From positions 1 through 28,574 of the forward strand of contig CAZUZO010000032.1 of the NCBI GenBank assembly GCA_964624765.1: a stretch of 28,574 bases of DNA, in the 5' to 3' direction. How positions within the stretch are numbered: the first letter of the stretch is position 1; every line of letters starts with the position of its first letter. The notes under the pieces were generated by a model. The model was not told where the DNA came from, searched no databases, and worked only from the letters and a program-made list of their open reading frames with translations. The translations under genes were made by a program, and so were the position numbers. Of the stretch, positions 1-8,028 are shown piece by piece. This DNA is from JAGTVB01 sp964624765. Its GTDB lineage: Bacteria; Pseudomonadota; Gammaproteobacteria; HK1.

Positions 1-56
1 AGCGAGCACCGCCCAACGCCGCTATCGGGTCGTGTAGCAGGTTTTTTCACAACCTT
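1..56 (+). repeat. Right end of a family A repeat, cut by the window edge
   Basis: This stretch matches the last ~56 nt of the 141-nt A copies at 13671-13811 and 21935-22075, including the terminal TTTTTTCACAACCT. It is followed by TGA-G (57-60), the TNA flank seen at other copies. The left half lies outside the window. Confidence 0.85.
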
Positions 57-247
57 TGAGCTGCGTTGCACGGCGGCTCGCAATCCTCATGTACTCCCTT
101 GTACACTCCGGTTATGACTCGCCCCATCCTTGGGGCTCGCCCCTTCGGGACCTGCTTCCAGGTGTTCAAAATCGTTCCATACGATTTTGTCGCCACCGTG
201 CAGCCTTGCTCTGCCGGCACTCGGAGCAACTTCAGAGACACTTTGTC
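57..247 (+). repeat. Family B long-form repeat, right portion
   Basis: The stretch is co-linear with the B copies at 20826-21042 and 26129-26346, starting from their internal CTNAG site. It carries the same internal hairpins: GCCCC/GGGGC at about 121-136 and CAAAATCGT/ACGATTTTG at 167-175 and 181-189. The right terminus (about 235-247) is degraded. The left portion is replaced by the A element at 1-56, so A appears to have inserted into this B. An open reading frame runs through the repeat into the downstream gene but is not thought to be coding here. Confidence 0.8.
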
Positions 248-280
248 GAGAGCAGCGATCCCACGATAAGGAACCCCGCT

Positions 281-1831
281 ATGGTATCCGAGACAATGCC
301 CTTGTTCTTGTTGTCCTTCCTGGAGCTGTTGTCGGCGCTGTTCGTCCTTCTGCTCGGCCTTGGCGCCTTAACCTTCATCGCCTTGTACATCATCGACCGC
401 ACGCAGACGGCCCATGCTATCCGCCGTAACTTTCCAGTGGTAGCCCGCTTCCGCTATTTTTTTGAGCGCCTAGGAGAATTTCTCCGTCAATATTTCTTTG
501 CCATGGACAGGGAGGAGCTGCCTTTCAATCGCGCCCAACGTGCCTGGGTCTATCGCGCGGCCAAGAACCTCGACAACACGGTGGCTCTCGGTTCCACGAA
601 AGACCTACGAAGGGTGGGAACAGTGCTGTTCGTTAACTGCCCCTTTCCCACTCTCGACGAGGACGCCGTCCCAGCGCAACCACTAATCATCGGACCCCAC
701 TGTAGATATCCCTACACCGCCCACTCGATATTCAATATCTCCGGAATGAGTTTTGGGGCGATCTCAAGGCCAGCCGTCTTGGCGCTCTCCAACGGCGCAC
801 GCATGGCAGGTTGCTGGCTCAATACCGGGGAAGGTGGTCTGTCACCCTATCATCTGGCCGGCAACGCCGATCTGGTGTTTCAAATCGGAACGGCAAAGTA
901 CGGCGTTTGCGATAAACCCGGCCACCTGGACGAAAACAGGTTGCGGCAGATTGCCGCCCACGACACCGTGCGCATGTTCGAACTCAAGCTTAGCCAAGGC
1001 GCGAAACCTGGCAAGGGCGGCATCCTACCGGGCGAGAAAGTAACGGAGGAAATCGCTGCCATCCGCGGCATCCCCGTCGGCCAGGATTCCCTCAGCCCGA
1101 ACCGTCACTTGGAGATCGACACACCCGAGAAATTGCTGGATGTTATCGAACGCATCCGCGAGATAACCGAAAAGCCTGTCGGCTTCAAAGCCGTCCTAGG
1201 GGCCTACGGCTGGTTAGATGATCTGTCGAACGAAATCCACCGCCGGGGTTTAGAAAGCGCGCCCGACTTCATCACCCTCGACAGCGCAGATGGGGGAACC
1301 GGAGCGGCGCCCATGCCGCTCATCGATGATGTGGGTCTACCGTTGCGAGAGAGCCTGCCGTTATTGGTGGACAAGCTTGAGGCAGCAGGACTTCGTGAGC
1401 GCATCAAAGTGATCGCTTCAGGAAAGCTCATAACGCCGGCCGATGTCGCCTGGGCACTGTGTGTCGGGGCGGATTTCTGTGTGTCGGCGCGGGGTTTCAT
1501 GTTTGCCCTAGGTTGCATTCAATCCCTGCACTGCAACAAGAACACCTGCCCGACTGGGATCGCCACCCACAACGAGCGATTACAACGCGGTCTCGTCCCC
1601 GAGGATAAGGCTATTCGGGTCATGCATTACCATAGCAATCTGGTCCGCGAGGTCGGGATCATTGCCCACTCCTGTGGGGTAAAGTCGCCCCGTGCATTGC
1701 AGCGCTTTCATGCTCGAGTGGTTACGGCAGATGGGCGTTCCGTCCCGATCAACGAGATGTTTCCGAGCCGTACCCCGTCGCAACACCAGGGCGACCCGGG
1801 TTCAGCGCCACGCACACAGCTCTCGTCGTAA
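281..1831 (+). CDS. FMN-binding glutamate synthase family protein, membrane anchored
   Basis: A 516-residue protein homologous to the FMN/synthase domain of the glutamate synthase large subunit (Glu_synthase, PF01645). It lacks the glutamine amidotransferase and C-terminal GXGXG domains of full GltB. Residues 7-38 form a hydrophobic membrane anchor. Visible synthase motifs are FNISGMSFGAIS (151-162), SQGAKPGKGG (238-247), DSADGGTGA (334-342) and ASGKL (379-383). Cys412, Cys418 and Cys423 follow the C-x5-C-x4-C spacing of the GltS [3Fe-4S] site. The ATG at 281 is chosen because AAGGA lies at 268-272; an in-frame ATG at 56 would translate repeat DNA. Stand-alone proteins of this type are widespread and their substrate is generally unproven; an FMN oxidoreductase role is inferred. 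No amidotransferase or NADPH subunit gene is adjacent. Confidence 0.88.
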   Translation: MVSETMPLFLLSFLELLSALFVLLLGLGALTFIALYIIDRTQTAHAIRRNFPVVARFRYFFERLGEFLRQYFFAMDREELPFNRAQRAWVYRAAKNLDNTVALGSTKDLRRVGTVLFVNCPFPTLDEDAVPAQPLIIGPHCRYPYTAHSIFNISGMSFGAISRPAVLALSNGARMAGCWLNTGEGGLSPYHLAGNADLVFQIGTAKYGVCDKPGHLDENRLRQIAAHDTVRMFELKLSQGAKPGKGGILPGEKVTEEIAAIRGIPVGQDSLSPNRHLEIDTPEKLLDVIERIREITEKPVGFKAVLGAYGWLDDLSNEIHRRGLESAPDFITLDSADGGTGAAPMPLIDDVGLPLRESLPLLVDKLEAAGLRERIKVIASGKLITPADVAWALCVGADFCVSARGFMFALGCIQSLHCNKNTCPTGIATHNERLQRGLVPEDKAIRVMHYHSNLVREVGIIAHSCGVKSPRALQRFHARVVTADGRSVPINEMFPSRTPSQHQGDPGSAPRTQLSS

Positions 1832-1903
1832 ATGAGCCATGGGTCCATCTCTCGCTGCTCAGCGCCTTGCGTTCAATCGGCTGACGACATTTCTTTCATA
1901 CGC

Positions 1904-4900
1904 TCAGGCCAGGACAGCCTTCACGGCGGGCGGCTGACCGCGCAGGATCTCCTTAAAATCGTTCGGAGGGACCGGGCGGCTATAAAAATACCCTTGTCCT
2001 TGCTGACAACCTTCGCCAAGGAGAAAGGCTTCCTGGGCCGCGGTCTCGATGCCTTCGGCGACGACGGTCAAGCCCAAGCTCTTGCCTAGGCCGATGATCG
2101 CTTTCGCGATCGCTTTGTTGTTGCTGTCCTGCGGAATATCGCGGATAAAGGACCGATCGACCTTCAACTTGGTGACGGGAATCTGTTTCAGGTAGCTCAA
2201 CGAGGAATAGCCCGTACCAAAGTCATCGATGGCCAGCTCGAATCCCAATTCGCGCAAGCATTTCAAGGTCTGAATCGATTGTTCCACCTCGCGCATGATG
2301 CAGCTTTCGGTGATTTCCAGGTCTACGAGCTCCGCTGGGCAGCGGGTCTCTTCGATCACCTTGCGAGCGATGTCTGCCAAGTTACCGCGTTTGATCTGCT
2401 GACCGGAGATGTTGACCGCCAGGCGCACCTCTGTAAACCCGGCATCCAGCCACTGACGTAGCTGTCCGCAAGCCGTGCGCAGCACCCACTCTCCGATCAG
2501 GTCTATTTCACGGGTTTCCTCTGCCAAGGGAATGAACTTGTCGGGAGAAATGAGGCCCATGGCCGGTCGCTGCCAGCGGATCAGGGCCTCAGCACCGACC
2601 ACCGATCGGTCTTCGAGGTGGGTCAGAGGCTGGTAATGAAGTAAAAACTCCTGGCGCCCCATGGCTTGCCGCAAAGCATTCTGAAGGTGCAGTCGCTCCG
2701 CAGCCTCCTCAGCCATGTCGCGAGCATAGAATTGGTAACGGTTCCGACCGAGCTCCTTCGCTCGGTACATGGCGAGATCGGCGTTCTTCAGCAGCGCGTC
2801 CACGTCGCTCCCATCGTTCGGATACACGCTGATCCCGATACTGCCGGAGATGAACGTCTTTTGTTCCCCGATACAGAAAGGCTTGGCCAAGGTATGCAAG
2901 ATCTTGCGTGATACCGTTTCGACCGCCGCAATATCCTTGATATTCTCCAGCAGTATCGTGAACTCATCACCTCCAATGCGAGCCACCGTGTCCTGCCGGC
3001 GCAGACATTGGCTCAGTTTTTCCGCCACTTGCTGTAACAAGATGTCACCCGTCGGGTGGCCGAGGGTATCGTTGATGGTCTTGAAGTGGTCGAGATCCAT
3101 GAAGAAAACAGCCATCTGCATACCCTCTCGCTTCGAACGCTCGAGGGCGTGATGCAAGCGGTCAACGAACAGTAGGCGATTGGGTAGCTTGGTGACCACG
3201 TCGTAGTGTGCGAGGCGATAGATACGCTCTTCCGAGAGCTTCTGCTCGGTGATGTCATAATAGGTGGCGATATAGCGCCGGATACGTCCGTCCGGGTTAC
3301 GCACCGAGGAAATGGTCTGCCAAAGAGGAAATACGCGACTGTTCTTGTGGCGATTCCAGATCTCGCCCTGCCAGGCACCCTCATCTCGCAGCGACCGCCA
3401 CAACTCTGCATAAAAAGCCTCGTCGTGCCGATCGGAACGCAATACGCGGGGGCTGTTGCCAATGATTTCATCGGGACTATAGCCGGTGATCCGGGAAAAC
3501 GCTTTGTTAACTTGCAAAATGATCCCTTCGGCGTCGGTCACCATGATACCGTCGAGGGTGTTGTCGAAGACGCTCGCAGCGAGGGCTAGTTTTTCCTCGG
3601 ACTGTTTCTGCTCGGTGATATCAGTGATAGAGCCGGCCATCCGCACGGGTTTGCCTGCCTCATTGCGAACCACTACCCCACGGGAAGAGACCCACAGGTA
3701 GTCGCCCGATTTTTGGCGCAACCGGTATTCCAGCGCCTGATAGGGACTATCCCCTTGCAAGCTGGCCCGGAGGGCCTCCAACACCCGCTCTTTGTCATCG
3801 GGATGCAGGTGATGATTGAGCCAAACCTCATGCGAGCTTTGCACTTCATGCTCATCTCCACTGTAGCCAAGCAATGCCTTGTAGCGCTGCGAGATGAACG
3901 TCTGCCCAGTTTCGATGTTCCAATCCCACAGCCCATCGTTCGCGCCCTCGAGCACTAACGCGTAGCGCTGTTCACTTTCGCGCAACGCTTCGTGAGCCCG
4001 GTGCTGCGAGGTGATGTCCTGGAACAGCAGGATGGCTCCATCGATCCGTTTCCCTTCCGCTCGGTATGGCATCACACTCATCTCGTAGACACGCTTGCCA
4101 TCGTCCGCGATAACCTGCTCGTGGGTCTGGCCGCTCGCCATAACGGCTCGCACCCGGTCACCGATGCTCGGGAGTTCAACCCGCCACGCCACACTGGTCA
4201 GGGACTGGCCCTCGAGATCGCCATCGATCACCACGAGCTGTTCGATCGCTTCATTCCTCTGGGTAATGAGCAGATTCTTGTCGACCACGATCAGGGGTAG
4301 GCGTAGGCTTTCCTTGACATTCGCCAGATCCATGGCGGTCATTCCCAGCTCAGCAGACTTTATCTGGAGCTCGTCATTGACCGTGAGCAGTTCTTCATTG
4401 GTAGACTGCAACTCCTCGTTGGCGGTTTGCAGTTCCTGGTTAGTCGATTGCAGTTCCTCGTTGGAAGACTGCAGCTCCTCATTCAAGGATTGCAGCTCTT
4501 CATTGGAGGTTTCCAACTCCTCGACCACGGTTTGCAGATGGGCCCGGGTGTGGGCGAGCTCGCGTTCCAGCTCGGCAATGATGAGGGTATCCTGCTCACT
4601 GCCTTCTATGGGCGCTCGTTCGCCCCGCAACGGCTCACTCACGGGTTCGAAGGACAGCACCAGCCACCCCGCTCGATCGCCCGCCAGGAGGGCCACCAGG
4701 GGGCGCACGTTGTGCGCTTGCCCGCCGTGCATTACCCGGCAAACACTACCGTGCACGTCCTGCTGGTCCCTTCGACAGCGGTACACCAGGGCTCGCAGCT
4801 CGGGACGCAGCGCCGCGTCCACCATTTCGAATAGGCACATGGATGCTTGCCCTTGGGGGAAACACAGGAACGGTTTGAGATCACCGGTGAGATATTTCAC

Positions 4901-6517
4901 CGTATCGTCCTCCGCCAGAACGATGGACGGTGGCGCGTAGCGTTGCGCGAGCGCCTCGCTGACCTGCCCAGCGAGGCGCTCGGAACGTGTCTTCACTGTC
5001 TCCGGCGACTCACGGAAGTCGGGCAACTGGCTATACGCACCTTGGGTCACCGGTAAGGTGTAGTGCGAAACCCCTTCACGGCGCTGATAGATTCTGGCCG
5101 TCCGGTCGATCGCCGAAAACAAGTCTCTGTGAAGCTCGATGGACTCCGATTTGCCTAGAAACAGGTACCCGCCGGGGTTAAGTGCATAGTGAAACAGTTC
5201 CAGCAGTTTCGTTTGCACGGGGGGATTGAGGTAGATAAGGAGATTGCGACAGCTGATGAGGTCCAAGCGCGAAAAAGGGGGATCGTCGATCACATTCTGC
5301 CGCGCGAACACCACTCGCTGCTTCAGCGACTTGCGCACTCGGCACTGATCCCCCACGATCTCGAAATAACGGCTTCGAAAGGTTTCCGGCACGATCTCCA
5401 AGGTCGCCAGGGAATAGCGGCCAGTACGCGCCTGTTCCACTGCCTCGGCATCGAGATCGGTGGCGAACACCAGGAATTGGGGACCCTCCTCGCAGGCGCC
5501 CACCGCATCGGCGAATAGCATGGCCAGGGTGTAGACTTCTTCCCCGGTGGCGCAGCCGGCTACCCAGCAGCGCAGCACTTCATTCTTCGCGCCCTTTTCC
5601 ACCAGCTGGCGAATCACTTTTTCCAGGCTGGTAAACGCCTCAGCATCTCGAAAAAATGACGTGACCGAGATCAGGGTGTCTCGCATCAGCGCCAGCGCTT
5701 CGGCGCGGTCATCGCGGAGTCGGCTCAGATAATCCGGAAAACTAGACAAGCCGAGGATGCTGAGGCGTCGGCTTATTCGGCGCAGCACCGTGGTGCGTTT
5801 GTAGTCGTTGAGATTAAAACCGGTGTGGCGACGCACGGTCGCGATCATGGCCTTAACATTATCCTCCTCCGCGGTTTCATCCGGCTTCGCGAATTCGAGA
5901 GGAGCCGTGAGCAAACGTTCGAGAGCACCCCCGATCTGGTCGGGTGGCATGACAAGGTCCACACTACCGGTTCGCAGTGCGGACTTAGGCATCCCATCGT
6001 ACTTGGCCGTAGCCGGTTCCTGGACGATGGTGATACCGCCTTCGGCCTTGATGGCCCGCACACCGGCCGCACCGTCTGACCCCGTTCCCGACAAAATGAC
6101 CGCGATGGCGTGCTCCCCCAATTCCTGCGCCAAGGAATGAAAGAAACGATTGATCGACGGTTTGGGTCCGACGGTCTCTTCAGGCTCGGTAAGGTAGAGC
6201 ACACCCTGGCGAATGGTCACGTCCCGATTGGGTGGGGTAATGTAGACAAAGCCTGGTTCAGGGCGCTGCTGGTCGCACAGATCCTGCACCGGTAACTTGC
6301 TCATCGGCGCAAGTAAATTCATCAGCAGGCTCAGGTGAGTGGGTGAGACGTGTTGAGCGATGATATAGGTAAAGGGGGCATTAGGCGGAAGCGCCCCAAC
6401 GAAGTCGCGCAAGGCCTCAAGACCCCCCGCAGAGGCGCCGATGCCCACTATTCGTAAAGGTGTGCGGCGATTGGATCGACTTTTTTTCTTAGCCCGATTT
6501 CCCTTTTGGTTCTTCAC
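1904..6517 (-). CDS. CheB-CheR-PAS-GGDEF-EAL hybrid signalling protein
   Basis: A 1537-residue cytoplasmic multidomain protein. CheB methylesterase spans about 22-203, with the catalytic triad visible as Ser29 (GIGASAGG), His56 (AQHVSP) and Asp148 (GTGSDGA); there is no N-terminal receiver. CheR methyltransferase spans about 222-480, with SVTSFFRDAEAF (284-295) and the SAM-binding AGCATGEE (320-327). A heptad coiled coil with repeated SNEELQS units covers about 645-730. PAS-like domains lie at about 738-838, 848-970 and 978-1092. GGDEF spans 1100-1265 with intact GGDEF (1182-1186) and an upstream RxxD inhibitory site (RRQD, 1173-1176). EAL spans 1285-1525 with intact EAL (1310-1312), DDFGTGYSS and VVAEGIET. 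Both c-di-GMP synthesis and hydrolysis look possible. The start is GTG (6515-6517), preceded by a purine-rich AAGAGGG; the N-terminus is lysine/arginine rich. No MCP, CheA or CheW gene is nearby, so it is an orphan regulator here. Confidence 0.93.
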   Translation of the reverse strand: MKNQKGNRAKKKSRSNRRTPLRIVGIGASAGGLEALRDFVGALPPNAPFTYIIAQHVSPTHLSLLMNLLAPMSKLPVQDLCDQQRPEPGFVYITPPNRDVTIRQGVLYLTEPEETVGPKPSINRFFHSLAQELGEHAIAVILSGTGSDGAAGVRAIKAEGGITIVQEPATAKYDGMPKSALRTGSVDLVMPPDQIGGALERLLTAPLEFAKPDETAEEDNVKAMIATVRRHTGFNLNDYKRTTVLRRISRRLSILGLSSFPDYLSRLRDDRAEALALMRDTLISVTSFFRDAEAFTSLEKVIRQLVEKGAKNEVLRCWVAGCATGEEVYTLAMLFADAVGACEEGPQFLVFATDLDAEAVEQARTGRYSLATLEIVPETFRSRYFEIVGDQCRVRKSLKQRVVFARQNVIDDPPFSRLDLISCRNLLIYLNPPVQTKLLELFHYALNPGGYLFLGKSESIELHRDLFSAIDRTARIYQRREGVSHYTLPVTQGAYSQLPDFRESPETVKTRSERLAGQVSEALAQRYAPPSIVLAEDDTVKYLTGDLKPFLCFPQGQASMCLFEMVDAALRPELRALVYRCRRDQQDVHGSVCRVMHGGQAHNVRPLVALLAGDRAGWLVLSFEPVSEPLRGERAPIEGSEQDTLIIAELERELAHTRAHLQTVVEELETSNEELQSLNEELQSSNEELQSTNQELQTANEELQSTNEELLTVNDELQIKSAELGMTAMDLANVKESLRLPLIVVDKNLLITQRNEAIEQLVVIDGDLEGQSLTSVAWRVELPSIGDRVRAVMASGQTHEQVIADDGKRVYEMSVMPYRAEGKRIDGAILLFQDITSQHRAHEALRESEQRYALVLEGANDGLWDWNIETGQTFISQRYKALLGYSGDEHEVQSSHEVWLNHHLHPDDKERVLEALRASLQGDSPYQALEYRLRQKSGDYLWVSSRGVVVRNEAGKPVRMAGSITDITEQKQSEEKLALAASVFDNTLDGIMVTDAEGIILQVNKAFSRITGYSPDEIIGNSPRVLRSDRHDEAFYAELWRSLRDEGAWQGEIWNRHKNSRVFPLWQTISSVRNPDGRIRRYIATYYDITEQKLSEERIYRLAHYDVVTKLPNRLLFVDRLHHALERSKREGMQMAVFFMDLDHFKTINDTLGHPTGDILLQQVAEKLSQCLRRQDTVARIGGDEFTILLENIKDIAAVETVSRKILHTLAKPFCIGEQKTFISGSIGISVYPNDGSDVDALLKNADLAMYRAKELGRNRYQFYARDMAEEAAERLHLQNALRQAMGRQEFLLHYQPLTHLEDRSVVGAEALIRWQRPAMGLISPDKFIPLAEETREIDLIGEWVLRTACGQLRQWLDAGFTEVRLAVNISGQQIKRGNLADIARKVIEETRCPAELVDLEITESCIMREVEQSIQTLKCLRELGFELAIDDFGTGYSSLSYLKQIPVTKLKVDRSFIRDIPQDSNNKAIAKAIIGLGKSLGLTVVAEGIETAAQEAFLLGEGCQQGQGYFYSRPVPPNDFKEILRGQPPAVKAVLA
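4361..4528 (-). repeat. In-gene 21-nt tandem repeat encoding the coiled coil
   Basis: About eight degenerate 21-nt units inside the CheB/CheR fusion gene encode successive heptads of the form S/T-N-x-E-L-Q-S/T (residues about 664-719). The same type of linker is known in other CheBR hybrids. It separates the methylesterase/methyltransferase half from the PAS/c-di-GMP half. Repeat number could vary by slippage. Confidence 0.75.
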
Positions 6518-7189
6518 CCAAATGGCCCTCTTGCTCCGTTGTGCAAAACCGTGTGTGTCCTCACACAGGCATCCCGGTTTTCAAACCTCCCTAAGTCATC
6601 GCAGGGGAAGATAGGTTGTTGCGCGCCTCAGAGGCGTTGCAGCTCCGAGAGCCGCTTGAAGTTTGCCAATCAACCGACTCCACCTGCCGCTGGCACCGTT
6701 GGGTGATGCCCGCCAGTCGCCTATTTACTGGATATGTCTCGTCGCTGCACGCCGTCCGCCTTGGCTGTCGGCCCGCTCGCGATACAACATCTCGATGCCC
6801 GTCCTGGGGCTGGCACCGAATGCCATCGCGCACGGCATCGGGAAGACGGCATCTAAGCAAGTGGCTGGGCATACGGTCGGACTGGAAGGAACGAGGGGAA
6901 AAGTCTGAATCTCTCAGGCAGTCCATTGCAAAACGTGGCAGCGCATCCAGGGCCGGGGGGAAATTCTGCTCAAAAGTGTAGCAGAGGCCTCGCGGCTGGA
7001 AGTAATTGGCATGGGGACCTGTCTCCCGAGCAGCGGTCGATGGAAGCTCCCGCTAGTCATCGCCCGCGACATTCGTAAAACAACTTCTTATTAACCCGCG
7101 CGCCACCGCACCTTCCAGGTGTTCCGCTGTTTGCAAGAAAACACCTTGGTACACGGAAGCCGAGGCTCTGCGAGGGAGACGCCCATACC
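6518..7189. other. Long intergenic region without a supported gene
   Basis: About 670 nt separate the divergently transcribed CheBR fusion and SH3-protein genes. Its first part carries a decayed family A repeat (about 6628-6800). Short frames of up to 121 codons on either strand overlap the repeat, resemble no family known to me and are probably not genes. Promoters for both flanking genes should lie here but I cannot fix them confidently. Confidence 0.6.
6628..6800 (-). repeat. Diverged family A repeat, reverse orientation
   Basis: Read on the minus strand, the central part matches the A copies at 13671 and 21935, including GGCGGACGG, GCAGCGACGAGACATAT, a run like AATAGGCGA and ACCCAACG. 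Both termini have drifted; CTCAG near 6625-6635 may be the old flank. Boundaries are approximate. Confidence 0.65.
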
Positions 7190-7792
7190 ATGATCCACCA
7201 CCTAGGTACCTTAGGCCTCTGTCTAGGAGGGCTCCTATTGGTGGCTGCAAACGCCACCGCACAAACGGTTTACGTCACCGACATGCTGCAGCTGGGTCTG
7301 TACCCGGAGCCCGGCGATCGAGGCCGAAGGCTGCAAACCCTGCCAAGCGGCACTCCTCTTGAGTTGTTGCAACGCCAGCGCGACTATGCCCGAGTCCGTA
7401 CACCGGAAGGCACTGAAGGTTGGGCCAAAATGGTCTTTCTTGTGACGGAGAAGCCCGCCCGTGCCCGCTTAGGGGAGTTGGAAACGCAGAGCCGAACCCT
7501 GAGCGAGGCCTTGACGGCTAGGCAAGAAGCCCTCTTGGCGGCCGGAAAGCGGGTCGAGACACTGGAGGAGCGTGCCGCCTCATCGGCCGCCTTGGCCGGA
7601 GAAAGCCTGGCGCGACTCGAGTGGTTGCTCCAAGAGAACCAAAAATTCCGAAGCCGTCTCGCCCAGCATCCGGTACCATTAGCCTGGTTGTTGGTTTCTA
7701 GCGCCGCCAGTCTGGTCTTAGGGCTCGTTGGCGGCGTCTGGTGGTTAGACCGTCACATTCGCCGGCGCCACGGCGGATTCCGGATCTACTAA
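7190..7792 (+). CDS. TIGR04211/YgiM-like SH3 domain membrane protein
   Basis: A 200-residue protein. Residues 1-25 look like a signal peptide ending in ANATA-Q. A bacterial SH3 domain covers about 27-90 (YVTDMLQLGLYPEP, VRTPEGTEGWAKM). An alanine/glutamate-rich coiled coil covers about 95-155, and a C-terminal transmembrane helix covers about 163-185 (WLLVSSAASLVLGLVGGVWW), followed by a basic tail (RHIRRRHGG). This order of signal peptide, SH3b, coiled coil and C-terminal membrane segment is that of the TIGR04211 family (E. coli YgiM). The SH3 domain should lie in the periplasm, tethered to the inner membrane. Exact function is not established; a cell-wall-related role is inferred from the SH3b fold. 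The next gene starts about 240 nt downstream in the same direction. Confidence 0.85.
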   Translation: MIHHLGTLGLCLGGLLLVAANATAQTVYVTDMLQLGLYPEPGDRGRRLQTLPSGTPLELLQRQRDYARVRTPEGTEGWAKMVFLVTEKPARARLGELETQSRTLSEALTARQEALLAAGKRVETLEERAASSAALAGESLARLEWLLQENQKFRSRLAQHPVPLAWLLVSSAASLVLGLVGGVWWLDRHIRRRHGGFRIY

Positions 7793-8028
7793 CCGGATGA
7801 GCAGGCGGGACACCCGTGCCATCAACACCGTCCCCGAGGGTCTGCGTCAAACCGCCGCCTAGCACCGTCAGACAAACGAGGCCGTTTTCTGGCGCGGAGG
7901 GTCGACAACTGGCAAGGCTCGTCCAAGCCACGGCCGATGTCAGGAAACATTCCTCACAGACTATCGGTCAAAATCTGCGCCCGGCCGCAAGACATCGCCT
8001 TTTGACAGGCTTTAGGAGATCACACAGT

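Noticed and set aside
56..280. N-terminal 75-codon extension of the glutamate-synthase-like gene
   Set aside because: It translates the family B repeat, and a good ribosome site precedes the ATG at 281.
4095..4940. 281-codon frame opposite the CheB/CheR fusion
   Set aside because: It is an antisense shadow of the coiled-coil repeat; its serine-rich composition follows from the 21-nt tandem units and no family is recognisable.
6591..6981. Overlapping frames of 111 and 121 codons on both strands
   Set aside because: They overlap a decayed A repeat, overlap each other and have no recognisable domain.
7816..8028. Upstream GTG start for the RssB-like gene
   Set aside because: It would add about 70 residues of arginine/proline/threonine-rich sequence with no receiver similarity, whereas AGGAG precedes the TTG at 8029.
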